Shown here piece by piece: positions 24,412 to 36,240 of a DNA stretch of 64,000 nt. This DNA comes from Hypericum androsaemum. Taxonomy: Eukaryota > Streptophyta > Magnoliopsida > Malpighiales > Hypericaceae. Position numbers and translations under genes: made by a program. The stretch spans positions 10,537,106-10,601,105 of the forward strand of contig OZ023196.1 of assembly GCA_963995505.1 (NCBI GenBank). Reading direction: 5' to 3'. Positions within the stretch are counted from its first letter, which is position 1. Every line of letters begins with the position of its first letter. The notes beneath the pieces are model-generated. The model did not search any database. It saw nothing but the letters and a program-made list of their open reading frames with translations, and was not told where the DNA came from.

Positions 24412-27400
24412 ATCTTCCAATTAAACGATATTGGCCTAATCAAGATGATTACAATTAATCAATAAACCGAAGGCGAACGCATTCAATCCGAGCAAGGAAA
24501 AGGAAATTCAGCCTTTGTCATAACTCACCAGATGACATGAAGCTGACAAAATGAAGCAGAAGAATATGTTAAAAGCTAGGCAATTTCCTGAATTAGTCCT
24601 CTTGCTAATTTCTGACTATTTCCATTACATAATTGGCAGGTCACATTCAAGAACAATCAGACAATGGCTGTCCTAATAAATTAATCCCTTGACTTTATAG
24701 CCTATTATGGAGTCCATACACTAATTCCAAATTCAATAATCCAGAATGAAAATAGAGAAGAAGCAAAGTCACAAACCTAGAAGTGTGACATATGGAGAAA
24801 AACATCAAAATGCTGTTCTTAGTCCTTCCTTCTTAGGCTGATTTCACATAAAATAGCAGCTTTGTAGGAGACAGAAGGTGACCAAAGAAATAGGAGAGGT
24901 CAATGCAAGAGCAGCTGTGTTATTGCTCACCAACCATGAACCTGCAAGAGCCTGCCTCCTCCCTATTTTTAGTCTTATATACTTAATAAACAATACGTTG
25001 ATCCTGATGGAACGCATTAGCATTAAAGGTCTCGCCCGACTAAAATTTAGATTAATCAGTTGATGTTCGGATATCAAACGGTATCTTTCACAAGAAGGGT
25101 ATGGTTGTACTTGTGGTGGAAGAGTCCATACAATAATTTGCGGGTTGCGTCCTGCGTGGTTGGCCTGTTTCTTGCACAGGTGGTATTCTAAAAACATAGA
25201 ATATTAAGGGAGAATGAGCCATCCTTGTCCAAGTGTATTTTATTGATGGGATAAGATTAGTCAACCATGTACAACATAGCGGTTATTCTAGATTTTAGTT
25301 TATACCACTTAATTCTCTAATACTATTAGATTTTCAAAAATTCGAATTCGAAAATTTTTGAACAAGTAACAATTATTCTAGATTAATTAGTAATTTTTGA
25401 GTTAGAGCCTAGGATACTAATGTTCAAATTTGATAGATAAAATTTAATCATTCATTGTTTTTAACATTTTACTTGGAGAGCGACGCACAATGTTCTCCAT
25501 AATGCGACCATTACTTTTCTTAAAAACTATATATTTTTTATTATTTTATTGGTTTGTACCGTTTGTTATTTAGACATCTATTGACTCTATTAATTCAGGT
25601 TTGAACTAAGTGTGATCTTTCAAAGGTGACAAAATTCTTTCAACAAGTATATAACACTGTTTCAAGAACTAGAGCTCAAAATCTTTTAGTTAAATTAGAA
25701 TAACCCTTTCACCACTTGTCGTTAACTATATTTTTAACTCCATTTAGCATTAAAAAGAAAAATGATTTTAAATAGCTTCAAATTTTATCTTACAAATAAC
25801 AAGATCCTTATTTAATTAATTTTTTTAAGGTAATTTTTATATCATGACAATGCGAGAATTTAAATCATGGACCTCCTACATATTTACAACGCCTTGTGCC
25901 TCTGAGCTACAAGTCCTTTGGCCTAATTTAATCAAATTCAATCTACCAAAACTCCACTAACTATTTTAAAAAATAGATTAGTTGAATCTGGACTAGCCGG
26001 TCCAACATGATAAACCGATCCGTCCAATTAGAGTTACCAGTTGTCAAATCATATTGACTATTAATCCAACCGTTCTACGAGTTTTGAAGTTGAACTCATA
26101 TGCTATGATCTCCAAATCACAGTCTAACTATGGTCAAACTATTTTAAGAACATTGTCATGGAGTGTGTTGCTAAAACTTGGATTAATGTAACCAGAGTAT
26201 CATGCCGTTTAAAAGAATAAGAAGGAAGAAAAAGTAATGACGCGTCTCTAGCGGGTACGTGCGTTTCCTTGTGTTAGTTTGGTGGTGGTCGTTGGAAACC
26301 ACTAATTAGCTGCCAGTGTGCTGCTTATAGTTTACCTACTACATTGCATACACGTACGCCTCACTATGGTTCCATAATTTTCGATTATAGTTTCCAAATC
26401 ATCCGTTACGATTCCGAATTTATCTGTTACAAGATTCTGGAAAAAAAAACAGTAATCAAAACTTTAAAACAAAGTTTCGGGCAGTTCCCCAAACTTGTAG
26501 TTACGGTAGTAACTATAGGTTTCATATTCTTTTTAATATAAAAAAATGCACGATTTAGCTCTAAATCGAGAAAATAATTCAGTGTACACAACAACCGTAT
26601 TTAGATAGGTGTTGATAAAATTGTTCTAACTTAATAAATAGATATCGAGTTTTTTGTAACGTATCGGTGTTAATTATTAGTTGAGAGATTTGTCACTTTT
26701 CAAAAGTGTTAACTTGCTCGAAGCTGAATTACTAAGTCTATGTCCAAATACCAGGTAAAGAAAATAAATCAGCTACTAGTGCAAATGAGGCATTGGATTA
26801 ATTTGTGAAATGCGTTTAGATTTCGACTTTGATTGTTTGGAGATTAGCTGAGAAATAGAAGAATTATGAAATCCAATCAGCCGATTAAACTTCTACATAT
26901 ATAAAACCCGGCCGGCTATACTTGTTCATATAGTTTAATTAGTTCCTTGAATAACGGCTTGGGATATTTAAAACTATAATTTTCAAAAATAAAGTATAGT
27001 TGATAGTGAAACAAATGAAATTAATAATCTCATGACTAAATTTTGTTAATTGAATCTCATGAAATTTTGTTAATTGGTCTCATTTATAATTAAGTTTCCA
27101 AAGTGATCCTCTACGGTTTGATAATATTTTTAAACTAAAAAATCTAGGTCCCAGGACCAATTTTAAAATTCAATAATCTATCAATCGTTGTCCAAACTCT
27201 TTCATAAATTGACATTTTTAATAAATACATATAGTTTTACATACTTTACGAATTTAAAAATATTTTAAGAAACTAATTTATGCTACACTTACTTGTTTAA
27301 TTAAATTTTTTCTATGAGATTGTGATACCTCGTAAATGATATTTTAAGAAATACTTAAGCGATTTGATTTGAACTATCCATATCAACAAGGTGCTTTGTG

Positions 27401-28047
27401 ACAAACGTTTTGAAAGAACTCCAAGGTTAAACATGTTTGACCTAGAGAAATTTTATAAGGTGCGTGTGAGTGAGGACAACACACATTGAAAATACTCGTA
27501 TTGGTTTGTGGAGATAGTCAGTCAAATCACGAGACGTTATTTCTGATGGACATGTGTAACTCGGGGACCGCGACTATTCTAAATATTTCAACCTTGAGGA
27601 CAAGGTTGCTTGAATAACTAAATAAAATAGTCCATGTAAACCGGCTTAGTTGGGTATTTGGGTATAAATAGAAGGAGAATGACCTGTAGTGACTATTCTG
27701 AATAATTTACCAATACAGCGGTTATCCCTCTTCTTCTCTCTCCTCTTTCTTTCTTCTATTAACCGCCATTTGTGCCGTTAACACGAGCTGAGCTAGCTTG
27801 TTTACACAGACCTTTGGAAGCTTCTTATTAATTATATAAAAAATATAGATTTTACGGTTCCGTCTATCTATAAAAAAAATAAGTATTTAGAATAACTGGT
27901 AATATAATTATTTTAGTTTAGTTAAGTTCCAAGTTTAAATACTTAAAAATACAAAAGTATTAAATATTTGTTAAAATAACATTTTGTAATTTATAAAAAA
28001 TTATCTATGGACAAAAGGGAAGTTCCAACGCTTCATTGATTTTTTTT
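24412..28047. other. intergenic DNA upstream of the kinase gene
   Basis: The kinase 5' UTR and promoter lie in the first part. No further gene is supported in this 3.6-kb AT-rich stretch. It holds a minus-strand SINE at 25830-25925. At 27320-27800 a stretch has LTR-like features (TGTGATACCTCG near 27319 and GGTATAAATAGAAGG near 27660), but I could not find matching ends or a target duplication. Confidence 0.55.
25830..25925 (-). mobile_element. tRNA-derived SINE
   Basis: Read on the minus strand it begins CCAAAGGACTTGTAGCTCAG, with box A (TAGCTCAGAGGCACAAGG, 25909-25892) and box B (GGTCCATGATTTAAATTC, 25873-25856) 19 bases apart. It ends in an A/T-rich tail. Possible target duplications are AT-rich and imperfect. 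Confidence 0.65.
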
Positions 28048-29416
28048 GGAAAAAGTCCACTTAAGTACCCTGTAGTATCGCGAAAAATCAAGTCAGTACT
28101 CTGTAATTTAAAACGTATCAATTGAGTCAAACTTATTCTAATTAAAATCAATTAGAGGCCCGGGCAGCTACCCAGACCCTGCCCGTCTTGCCTGGACACT
28201 GCCCGGGCACGTGGATCAGCCACATCAGAATTTTTTGATGACTTGGTGCCACGTGGACAAATTCCTCTCTCCCCTCTCTTCTTCTTCTTCTTAACATTCA
28301 GATCCTAAAATCGAATTTGCTTGCTACCAATACAAACAATTAACACAAAGTTAAATCAAAACAGAACATTTTACCTCTTCCGTTATTTCTTCCTCTTCCT
28401 CTTCCTCCTCTCCTTCCTCCTCCGCCTTCTTAACCACAATGACCACCCTTCTCCCCTTCCACCGCAACTTCTGTAAGTCCCCGAACTCCACCGCCATCTC
28501 CTCCACCCTCCTCCGTTCCTGCTCCACCTCCTCCAACTCTAGCCTCTTCCTCTCTTTATCTCGATCCCCACCGGCTCCGCTCTCCCACCTCGCCCTATCC
28601 CCGACCCCGGCTGGTACCCCATCCGCTACAGAAGCTTGAACCCCACGCTCGATTAGGGTATCGCGCACTCCTCCATCTTGGCTAGGGTTTCCTCATTCTC
28701 CTCTCGCTGCCTCCTCTCCCTGTCTAGCCTTCTCTTCTCCTGCTAGCTCATCGCCTTCGAGAACTTTGGCTTCTTCTTCTCTGGCGCTTCCGGTTGTGAG
28801 CCATCTGGCTTCCTTCTGGTTGGGTTTAGTGATGTGGAAGAGGGGTCGTTCGAGGATGAGGTTAGGGTCGGCGCCAACGATTATGGCGACGGCACCATCA
28901 CCGAAGATGGCCTGGCCAAGCATGGAATTGAGGTGGATCTCTGAGTGATGGTGGTGATCTCGGAACAGACGACGAGTACGCGAGCGCCACTATTGTTCTC
29001 AGGAAGGTCCTTGGCAAGGCGGAGGACTGTGCCACCGGTGAAGCATCCTTGCTGGTACACCATAAGGCGCTTGACGTCAGGATGGAGGCTGAGGAATACG
29101 AAAGGAAGAATTTTATGCTTCTTTTTTTTTTCTCTTTCAGTTCACCGAATGAGGGAAGAGAGAGGGGGAGAAGAAGAGAGGGGGGGAAGAGGAGAGAGAT
29201 GGGGTGTACACGTGGTGCCATGTCATCAGAGAAATCTGATGTGGCTGGTTTATGTGGCCGGTCAAAGTTTGGGCAAGACGGGCAGAGTTTGGGCAGCTGC
29301 CCGGGCCTCTAATTGATTTTAATTTGATTAAGTTTGACCCAATTGATACGTTTTAAACCACATGGTACTGACTTGATTTTTTGCGATACTACAAGGTACT
29401 TAAGTGGACTTTTCTC
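28048..29416. mobile_element. Pack-MULE carrying host gene fragments
   Basis: About 1.37 kb with terminal inverted repeats of about 150 bp. Read inward, both ends give AAAGTCCACTTAAGTAC, then matching blocks through AAAACGTATCAATTG and AGGCCCGGGCAGCT. Flanks are T-rich; the best 9-bp duplication is imperfect (8 of 9). No transposase is present. The interior is GC-richer than its surroundings and contains a chalcone-synthase fragment plus a second, unrecognised fragment with a glutamate-rich frame (28668-28351, minus). Long TIRs plus captured exonic host DNA define a Pack-MULE. Confidence 0.88.
28790..29100 (-). pseudogene. chalcone synthase fragment inside Pack-MULE
   Basis: The minus strand reads [17 protein letters not shown], which contains the CHS catalytic cysteine context, then [11 protein letters not shown] and [14 protein letters not shown]. 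After a frame change with loss of a few codons it reads [25 protein letters not shown] and ERPLFHI. This covers roughly residues 155-270 of a type III polyketide synthase of about 390 residues. There is no start, no C-terminus and a frameshift, so it cannot encode an enzyme. It was probably copied from a CHS-family gene elsewhere in the genome. Confidence 0.9.
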
Positions 29417-29698
29417 TATTTTTTGTTGTTATAAATATCCGATGTTTCATTGAATGTTGAAGCATAAACCTACCTCGCCACAAAGGGGGTTGGTGGGTTA
29501 TTCAAGTTCTGGATGGGGAGGGACCGAGGTGGGAATTAGGGCTGCATGTTTTTTTTTCGGAGTTATATCTATTTTGTAAATAGAAGCAACTTATATATTT
29601 TTTCAAAAGTAATAGAAGGATTTTTCTAGTTGTGTACAAAAACAGTTCACAAATTAGAGTCCAAGTTCTTAGAACCTAACAATGTCCTCTGGAATGAT
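29417..29698. other. spacer between Pack-MULE and LINE
   Basis: No gene seen. The last 18 bases (29681-29698) are the left target duplication of the LINE. Confidence 0.5.
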
Positions 29699-31059
29699 GG
29701 ATTGGGGACTTCTTTTTGGAATGATCCTTGGCAATTTTCTTGCCCTCTCTGAAACCATAACATGATTGAAGGAAGTGAAGTGTGTGTCTGATTATTGGCG
29801 GAATACTAGGGATTGGGATATTACATGTGTGGCTAAATTCTTACAGGGTCCGCAGGTGGCACTACTGGTAGCTACGGACATATCCTCCTTGCCTACCTTG
29901 GAGGATGCGCTGTCTTAGGGTTTAACGTCGTACGATCATTTTTTTACGAGCTTGCTGTACCAGGCCTTGTGTAGAGATTTATGGCCTTCCCAGAGGGATG
30001 TTGTTTGGACTAAAATTTGGAAAATTTATGTCTCTGAACGTATTCGTTTCTTTACATGGCTTATGTTTCATGGCAGGTTGATGACGAATGCGGAACAAGC
30101 TCAACGACACCAAATAAGCTGAAGCACCTGTCCGAGATGTTTTAGCGAGCACGAGACCCTAATACATATTTTTCGTGATTGCAGGTTCTCGCGAGTGGTA
30201 TGGGGAGCATTACTACCTCACGACCGGGCGAATTTCTTGGAGGCCACAGATTACAGGGATTGGATACGAAAAAATGTCTAGACAGATGGTCAAAATATCG
30301 AGGCCCCACCGTGGGCGACTGTCTTCACTACTACGTGCTGGTGGATCTGGAAGTGATAAAATGCCGTAGTCTTCTAAAATTGGCCTACTAAAGGATCCCC
30401 CAACAACACCCCCCCCCCCCTCCCCCTCCCCCATATCTATGCAGGCACATGAGCTTGTCAGAGTTATGTTTAACCGGAATACTCCACTCCCTCTGAGGCA
30501 CGAGATACTTGTATCGTGGACACGTCCATCATCTAATTTTGTCAAGCTGAATACTGATGGAGCATCAGCTGGCAATCCTGGTATTTCTGGTGATGGAGGG
30601 ATTATTAGAGATGCTGCAGACGGTTGCTACAGTTTCCTAGTAGCTGAGCTATGGGCTCTGATTTTGGGACTTGAGCTGGCATGGGAGTGTGGATATCGGC
30701 AGGTGATAGTAGAGGTCCATTCCTCCCTAGCTCTCCTCCGTATCAGGCGCGATGTTGGGCAAGAGCATCCGTAAGCCAACCTGATTAGACGAGCATGAGG
30801 TCTAATTGATCGAGATTGAGTGACAGAGTTACATCGTACCTTTAGAGATGGAAATCGAGTGGCTAACTTGCTCTCTAAATGTGCGTTGACTATTGGATAT
30901 GAGTTGGTATCTTCTGATACTCCTTTTGATCTCTGCATTGATATATATGTGGATAATTTGAAGGAGGTTAGTCCACCTCGATGTAGACGCACTAATGCTT
31001 TTGCACGTGAGTGATAAAGATTAGTGGGCACTCTGCCCCTCAATTTCTACCCAAAAAAC
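29699..31059 (+). mobile_element. 5'-truncated L1-type LINE tail (zf-RVT and RNase H)
   Basis: Flanked by 18-bp duplications AATGTCCTCTGGAATGAT (29681-29698) and AATGTCCCCTGGAGTGAT (31060-31077), and ending in a short A-rich run. The plus strand carries decayed ORF2 C-terminal domains. First is the zinc-binding reverse-transcriptase region (RDLWPSQRDVV near 29985; ERIRFFTWLMFHG). Then comes an RNase H domain with VKLNTDGASAGNPG (near 30545) and an AELWALILGLELA helix. Stops and frameshifts interrupt it. A C-rich run lies at 30409-30430. Confidence 0.85.
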
Positions 31060-31077
31060 AATGTCCCCTGGAGTGAT

Positions 31078-31731
31078 TAAAATAGTTTACCAAACTAATT
31101 TGGAGACAACAATTATTTATCATTCTCATCCTACCACATACTTTTTGGTAAATCTCTAATATTCAGAGTCGAACATTGTAAAACTTTATTTTAAAAAATT
31201 ACTCCATTTTTTACATCCATAGAGTTGGACCCAATACTTACATAAATGTACACAATTTTTTACTAATAAACCAACTCTCGTTAATTCTACAGCAAACTTT
31301 AGCGGACATAAACACACCCTAATTATCTCTTCGTCTCCTCCCCTGCCCACTTGCCATTTTTCTAAATCTTTTACTGAATTTTTCATCCCAAACAAAAATA
31401 ATATTAATACACAAACGTGCTTATGCACGAAATCATGGACCAGGGCCCGGGACAGCACATGTCTCGGTCTTAATAGCCGGCAATGATAGACAACGAACGC
31501 TGTTTTCTTTCAAAGTTTGATCCGGTAGGGAGGAACTTTTCCTAGGTACTTATTCTTTTTAGTTTTAAAACAAATTCTAAAATATAGTAAACATAGATCT
31601 ATGAGAAATTAACCTTGATCCAAAATTTGAAGTCAAAATATTAAATCTTAAAATCTTATAAAAATCTTAACTAAATAAAGAATTTTTAAAGATATTTCTA
31701 AACCCTAACAAATAGTTATTACGCATCCCAC
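31078..31731. other. duplicated non-coding DNA upstream of ABCG, first copy
   Basis: No gene seen. This block matches 36258-36925 in the downstream copy with many small differences. It includes the shared phrase GACCAGGGCCCGGGACAGCA (31438) versus GACCAGGGCCCAGGACAGCA (36625). Confidence 0.75.
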
Positions 31732-32613
31732 TAGAGGCAACCCGGGCAAGGTAGGTGCACGTAGCATGCGCCTTGGCGGGAAGGAGACGCACGTAATATG
31801 TACCTGGTTGGGAAGGAGGCACACGTGGCCTACGCCTTGGCGGGAAGGAGACGCATGCACCATGGGCCAAGTTGGCGAGGCGCACGCATCATGGGCCGTG
31901 TTGAAGAGGCGCACCTTTCATCACGTGTACATGTAGTTTGAGTTCGGAAGGAGGTACACGAAGCATGCACACGGCTGGAGGTGCACGCGGCATGCACATG
32001 GTTGGAGGCGCACGCCGCATGCACACGGTAGGGGGCGCACCTTTTATGCGCCTAGCTGGGGGTGCACTCGTCATGCGTCACCTTGAGTCGGGTTTCCTAA
32101 ATTGGTTTATGACTTGGGTTTTTCCTAAATTGGATCGAATCTTCCCGACTTGGGGCATGGTTTGGACTTGTCTCTTATTAGGGCGAGATTGCTTGAGACG
32201 CACAGCTTATAGTGCTTGTTCGGGTAGTGGATCTCTTTGTTTTGGAAGTTGGCTTATGTTTTCCTATACTAAGCCGGGAGGATCCCTCTACTTTAGGAAT
32301 GGTCATAACTTGAGGCAGACTTCTCGGGATTGAATTTTGTAAATTTCCCTATTTTGAGCCGAGATCTTCCTAAATTGAAGACGGCTTAGGTTTTCCTATT
32401 TTCAGACAAAACTAGGTCAAGACACTCTATATAAAGAGGGCTCGAGCAAAGAAGAAGGCATCACCAACACATCAACTACTTTTATCTCTATTATTTTTCC
32501 TTAGCCCGTAGCCTAACATAACTTTAGCCTAGCCTAATATAGCTCTTGGTTAGACCGACCTTGTGACGACCATTCCGGACCGTCCTCGGGTTCTTTAACT
32601 TTTTCCCCCAACA
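31732..32613 (+). mobile_element. truncated LTR with minisatellite
   Basis: Its second half matches, in inverse orientation, the LTR at 33283-35228: TCAAGACACTCTATATAAAG with a TATA box at about 32431, then CTAGCCTAATA, then GACGACCATTCCGGACCGTC. Its first half is an imperfect array of about 30-bp units around GGAGGCGCACGC(C)GCATGCAC. The left end lacks an obvious TG start, and the empty-site copy has about 195 bp here that this copy lacks. The LTR therefore looks 5'-truncated, with flanking DNA lost. Confidence 0.7.
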
Positions 32614-33282
32614 CATACACATAAAACTTGAACCACATATGAGTTTAGAATTATCGCAAGATAGACTTCTATTTACAGATTTTCAATGGTCATTAGATTC
32701 TCAATAGTCATGCATATGACTTCAAAGGCCACATCCAAGTGAACTCCAAAGACCATATTAAAAAATCATTAATCTTTCATGAAATATTACTAATTTGATA
32801 CCGAAAGAACACCTTCAATTCTTTTTCTTTCTTTTCATTTTTTTATTTAATTGTTAATCAAATATGTCTCTTGAATTTAAATCAAGTGATAGGTAATTTC
32901 GTATTGAACCAAAAAAAACATCAACAGGGACCAATGCCTACAGTCTACTTAATCTCATATCCAATCACTGAATGTGTTTTTACTTTTTAAGGGAAATATC
33001 AGTAATATCGTTACCATTCTAGATGTCGTTGTGGGAATATGCACATGAGCTCTTGCCAAACGGAGCCTCAGTTTCTCTCCGACAAAACCGTGGGGCCCTA
33101 GAACTAAACTAGCCCACCACTACGAACAAGTACTTTAATAGTTTACTAAAATATAATGTTATTATAGTTTAACTAAATTTTGAGTTCAAATTTTTAGGAA
33201 TGTACTAGTGTTTAATTATTTTTTATTGTTCTTATTTAGCTCGAATTTAAATTAATCGATCCAATTTGATACTGGATAATAT
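32614..33282. other. duplicated promoter-proximal DNA, first copy
   Basis: No gene seen. 32935-33282 matches 37370-37770 of the downstream copy, including ATATGCACATGAGCT and TGATACTGGAT. The stretch 32660-32930 is unlike its partner. The last five bases (AATAT, 33278-33282) are the target duplication of the solo LTR that follows. Confidence 0.7.
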
Positions 33283-35228
33283 TGGTGCAGAAATAAGTGA
33301 ACAAGTTACCCGAGACGGATCCGGAGTGGTCGTCCCAAGGTCGGTTTAAGTATGCTAGGCTAGGCTAAGCTATGAACTACGGACTACGGGTTAAGGAAAG
33401 GAAAAGCAACAATGATAAGTAAAGTAGTTGTGTGTTATGTTGTTGATGTCTCTCTCCGTCGCCTGAGTCCCCTTTATATAGCACGTCTTGACCTAGCTCC
33501 ATCCTTCCCGAGCAAGAAATCTCGCCCCAAGTTAATATATTATTTCCAAATCATCCCGACATAGAATAGGAAATGTAAGCCGCCTTCCTCAAATGAGCAG
33601 AATCCATCTTTGAATAAGAAGTTTCAAACCGTGACGCCCAAGTAACCATGGCCTGAAGAAAAACCTATCAAGTCTTCCCCGAATCTTGACCTTTACGAAC
33701 CTTCTATGTAAGATCTCGTCTTAAGTCCGTTATCGCCCAAATAACTTACCGCCTTTAAGCACAAAGCAAACTCAAAACGGGCCCAAGCTGATGACTTCAT
33801 AACCAAAGTGGACTCGCTTCCTGCTTTGAGGCCCATAACGAGAACTTCCACCCGCGTCGATTGCTTCCCGCTTTCAAGTGAGTTCTAACCCAACTGCTCT
33901 TTCCTCCCGCTTTGACCCTCATGGTGATATCATCTTCTCGCCTAGAGGCCAAAAATGGGAGCCTCGCTTCCTACCTAAGAAGGCCAAATGGGCTTCTCAC
34001 CTTCCGCTTCCCACCTTCGTGGTCTCTCGCCTTCGGCCTTCCGCCTTCCGCCTCTCGCCTTTGGCCTCCCGCCTTCGTGGTCTCTCGCCTTCGTAGTTTC
34101 TCGCCTTCGGCCTCCCGGCTTCGTACTCTCTCGCCTTCGGCCTCTTGCCTTAGGCTTCTCGCTCGGCTTCTCACCTTAGGCCTCTCACCATAGGCTTTCC
34201 GCTCAGCCTCTCGACTTCGTAGTCTCTCGCCTTCGGCCTCTCGCCTTAGGCCTCTCGCTCGGCTTCTCGCCTTAGGCTTCCCGCTCGGCCTCTCGCTATA
34301 GGCTTCCCGCCTAGATGAGCGAGAAGAGCTTCTCGCCCAGGCCCGCTTACATGAGCGAGAGGGGCTTCTCGCCCGGGCCTGCCTACATGAGCGAGAGGAG
34401 CTTCTCGCCCGGGCTCCCAAAGCAGAGCTAGCCTCCCGCCCGCATAGGCCAAGTGGTATGCCTCTCCCGCTCGAGGCGAACCGAGTAGCCCAATGGGCTG
34501 TCCCAATGCACCGACGAGCTCAGACCGGTCCACGCAAACTCAGAGATAGGACATCATTAGTTGAGCACGACGAGCAAGTGGGCAAGCACAACGAGCAAGC
34601 AGGCGAGCGGGCGAGCAGATGAGCTCGATTCCAACCACACCAAGGCAAGCAGCTCGCTCCCAACCGTGGCAAGGCGAGCCCGCTTGCTCCACCAGGCGAG
34701 CTCGTATTCAAATGGATTTTTGACCTTCTTCTGCTTCGAATCAGAATAAACCATAAACAAAATACGACGGTCCTTAATGAGGCAACGAGCACCAAAACTT
34801 GAAGCTTCATTTTAACCCTCCTCCATGAATAACTAGGCAAGGCTCTTCAAATATAAGTTGGAGATACACGTCTCACCTTTTAATAGCAGCATAAATCAGC
34901 TCATTCCAACTTACGAGTCCAAAGTAATGGTCAATTTACCATGGAAGGATGTTGTCATCCAAGGATAAACCGAAGTTAACAAAGGACAATACAACAAAGC
35001 GGTCTATCATCACCGGCTTCGACCAAGCAAGACTATCATTGGACCCGATGGAGGGGAGACCATCAACTTTCTCTTTCCAACTTAAAATCGGAAGTGATCG
35101 CTTTGAGACAACACCGTCCACCGGTCACTTTGAGACCACATCGATCATCGGCCACCCGGTCACTTTGAGACCACACCAGGTACCTCAAAATATGTTGACA
35201 ATGCCGAGATTATTTTTGTACCTCAACA
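33283..35228 (-). mobile_element. long solo LTR with internal minisatellite
   Basis: A 1946-bp unit starting TG and ending CA, with 5-bp flanks AATAT (33278-33282) and AGTAT (35229-35233). The uninterrupted target, GGATAGTATAAAA, is preserved at 37764-37776, so this is a dated insertion with known empty site. A minus-strand TATA box (CTATATAAAGG) lies at about 33472-33482. U3 therefore lies to the right and is very long. It includes 34000-34330, an array of 20-30 bp units built from CTCTCGCCTTCGG and CTCTCGCTCGGCTT. No coding domain, PBS or second LTR is seen. Confidence 0.85.
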
Positions 35229-35543
35229 AGTATAAACAAAAAGACTAGCCCACCACTACCCCAGCACTCTTCCCTGTCCTTGCCCCTACGCATCTTCATC
35301 AATAAAAGCAAATCACTTTTCCATTTTGACATGAACTCGGAAGACTTCTAGACTTCAAAACCTTCACTTGAAACATTGAAGAAGCAAATAGAATTCCCAT
35401 TTATCAGATCCTTAGCTGAAGTAAAACTAAAACCCATCTTAACTTTCACCTCAAAGTTACCTTTCCTCTTTAGCCTTGAACTTTTAAATGGTCAACCTTG
35501 GCTCCCCTACAAAAAAGATTCCACCTTTATACTGAAATCTTGT

Positions 35544-36240
35544 AGAGATTTATGGCCTGCCCAGAGGAATGTTGTTTCGACTAAAAATTGGAAATTACGC
35601 GTCTCTGAACGTATTCGTGTCTTTACATGGCTTATGTTTCATGGCAGGCTGATGACGAATGCGGAACGAGCTCGGCGACCCAGATAAGCTGGAGCACTTG
35701 TCCGAGATGTCTTAGTGAAGACGAGACCCTAATGCATCTTTTCCATGATTGCAGATTCTCGCGGGTGGTATGGGGAGCATTACTACCTCACGACCGGGCA
35801 GATTTCTTGGTGGCCACGGATTGCAGAGACTGGATACGGAAAAATGTCTTGACGGATGATCAGAATATCGAGGGCTCACCACGGGCGACTATCTTTACTA
35901 CTGTGTGATGGTGGATCTGGAAGTGGCAAAATGTCGTACCCATATCTTTAGAGAGGGGAATCGAGTGGCTGACTCGCTCTCTAAGCATGTGTTGACCATT
36001 GGATATGAGTTGGTATCTTCTGATACTCCTTTTGATCTCTGCATTGATGTAGTTGGATGATTTGAAAGAAGTTAGTCTACCTCGATGTACGCGCAATAAT
36101 AATTCAGTTTGATCTCTGCATTGATGTATATTTGGATGATTTGAAGGGAGTTAGTCTACCTCGATGTATACGCACTAATAATTCAGCACGTGAGTAATAA
36201 AGATTAGTTGGCGTTCTGCCCCTCGATTTAAAAAAAAAAC
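35544..36240 (+). mobile_element. LINE tail, duplicated and internally deleted
   Basis: It reads RDLWPAQRNVVSTKNWKL, ERIRVFTWLMFHGRLMT and then, in another frame, TCPRCLSEDETLMHLFHDC. These are the zinc-binding reverse-transcriptase domain signature. The RNase H domain present in the first copy is missing at about 35935. The end contains a 77-bp tandem duplication (36031-36107 and 36108-36188), each unit beginning TTTGATCTCTGCATTGATGT. Confidence 0.85.

Larger units (their letters stand above)
29970..35543. repeat. tandem duplication, upstream copy
   Basis: This unit starts inside the LINE (GAGATTTATGGCC near 29972) and ends in DNA equivalent to the ABCG 5' UTR (GAAATCTTGTA at 35533-35543). 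It is repeated at 35544-38085. Matching blocks are 29972-30360 with 35544-35930, 30836-31730 with 35940-36925, 32620-32660 with 37120-37160, 32935-33282 with 37370-37780, and 35229-35543 with 37768-38085. Copy-specific insertions (two LTRs) and deletions explain the gaps. The junction shares the word CTTGT between both parents. Confidence 0.85.

Noticed and set aside
27319..27800. Possible solo LTR with TATAAATA box
   Set aside because: I could not find matching TG/CA ends with a 5-bp duplication, so it is noted only within the intergenic description.
31667..32074. Repetitive minus-strand frames rich in His, Ala and Cys
   Set aside because: These are translations of the roughly 30-bp minisatellite in the truncated LTR.
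34000..34533. Long arginine/serine-rich or proline-rich reading frames on both strands
   Set aside because: They are readings of the tandem array within the solo LTR. All frames are open because the unit lacks stops; no conserved protein is suggested.
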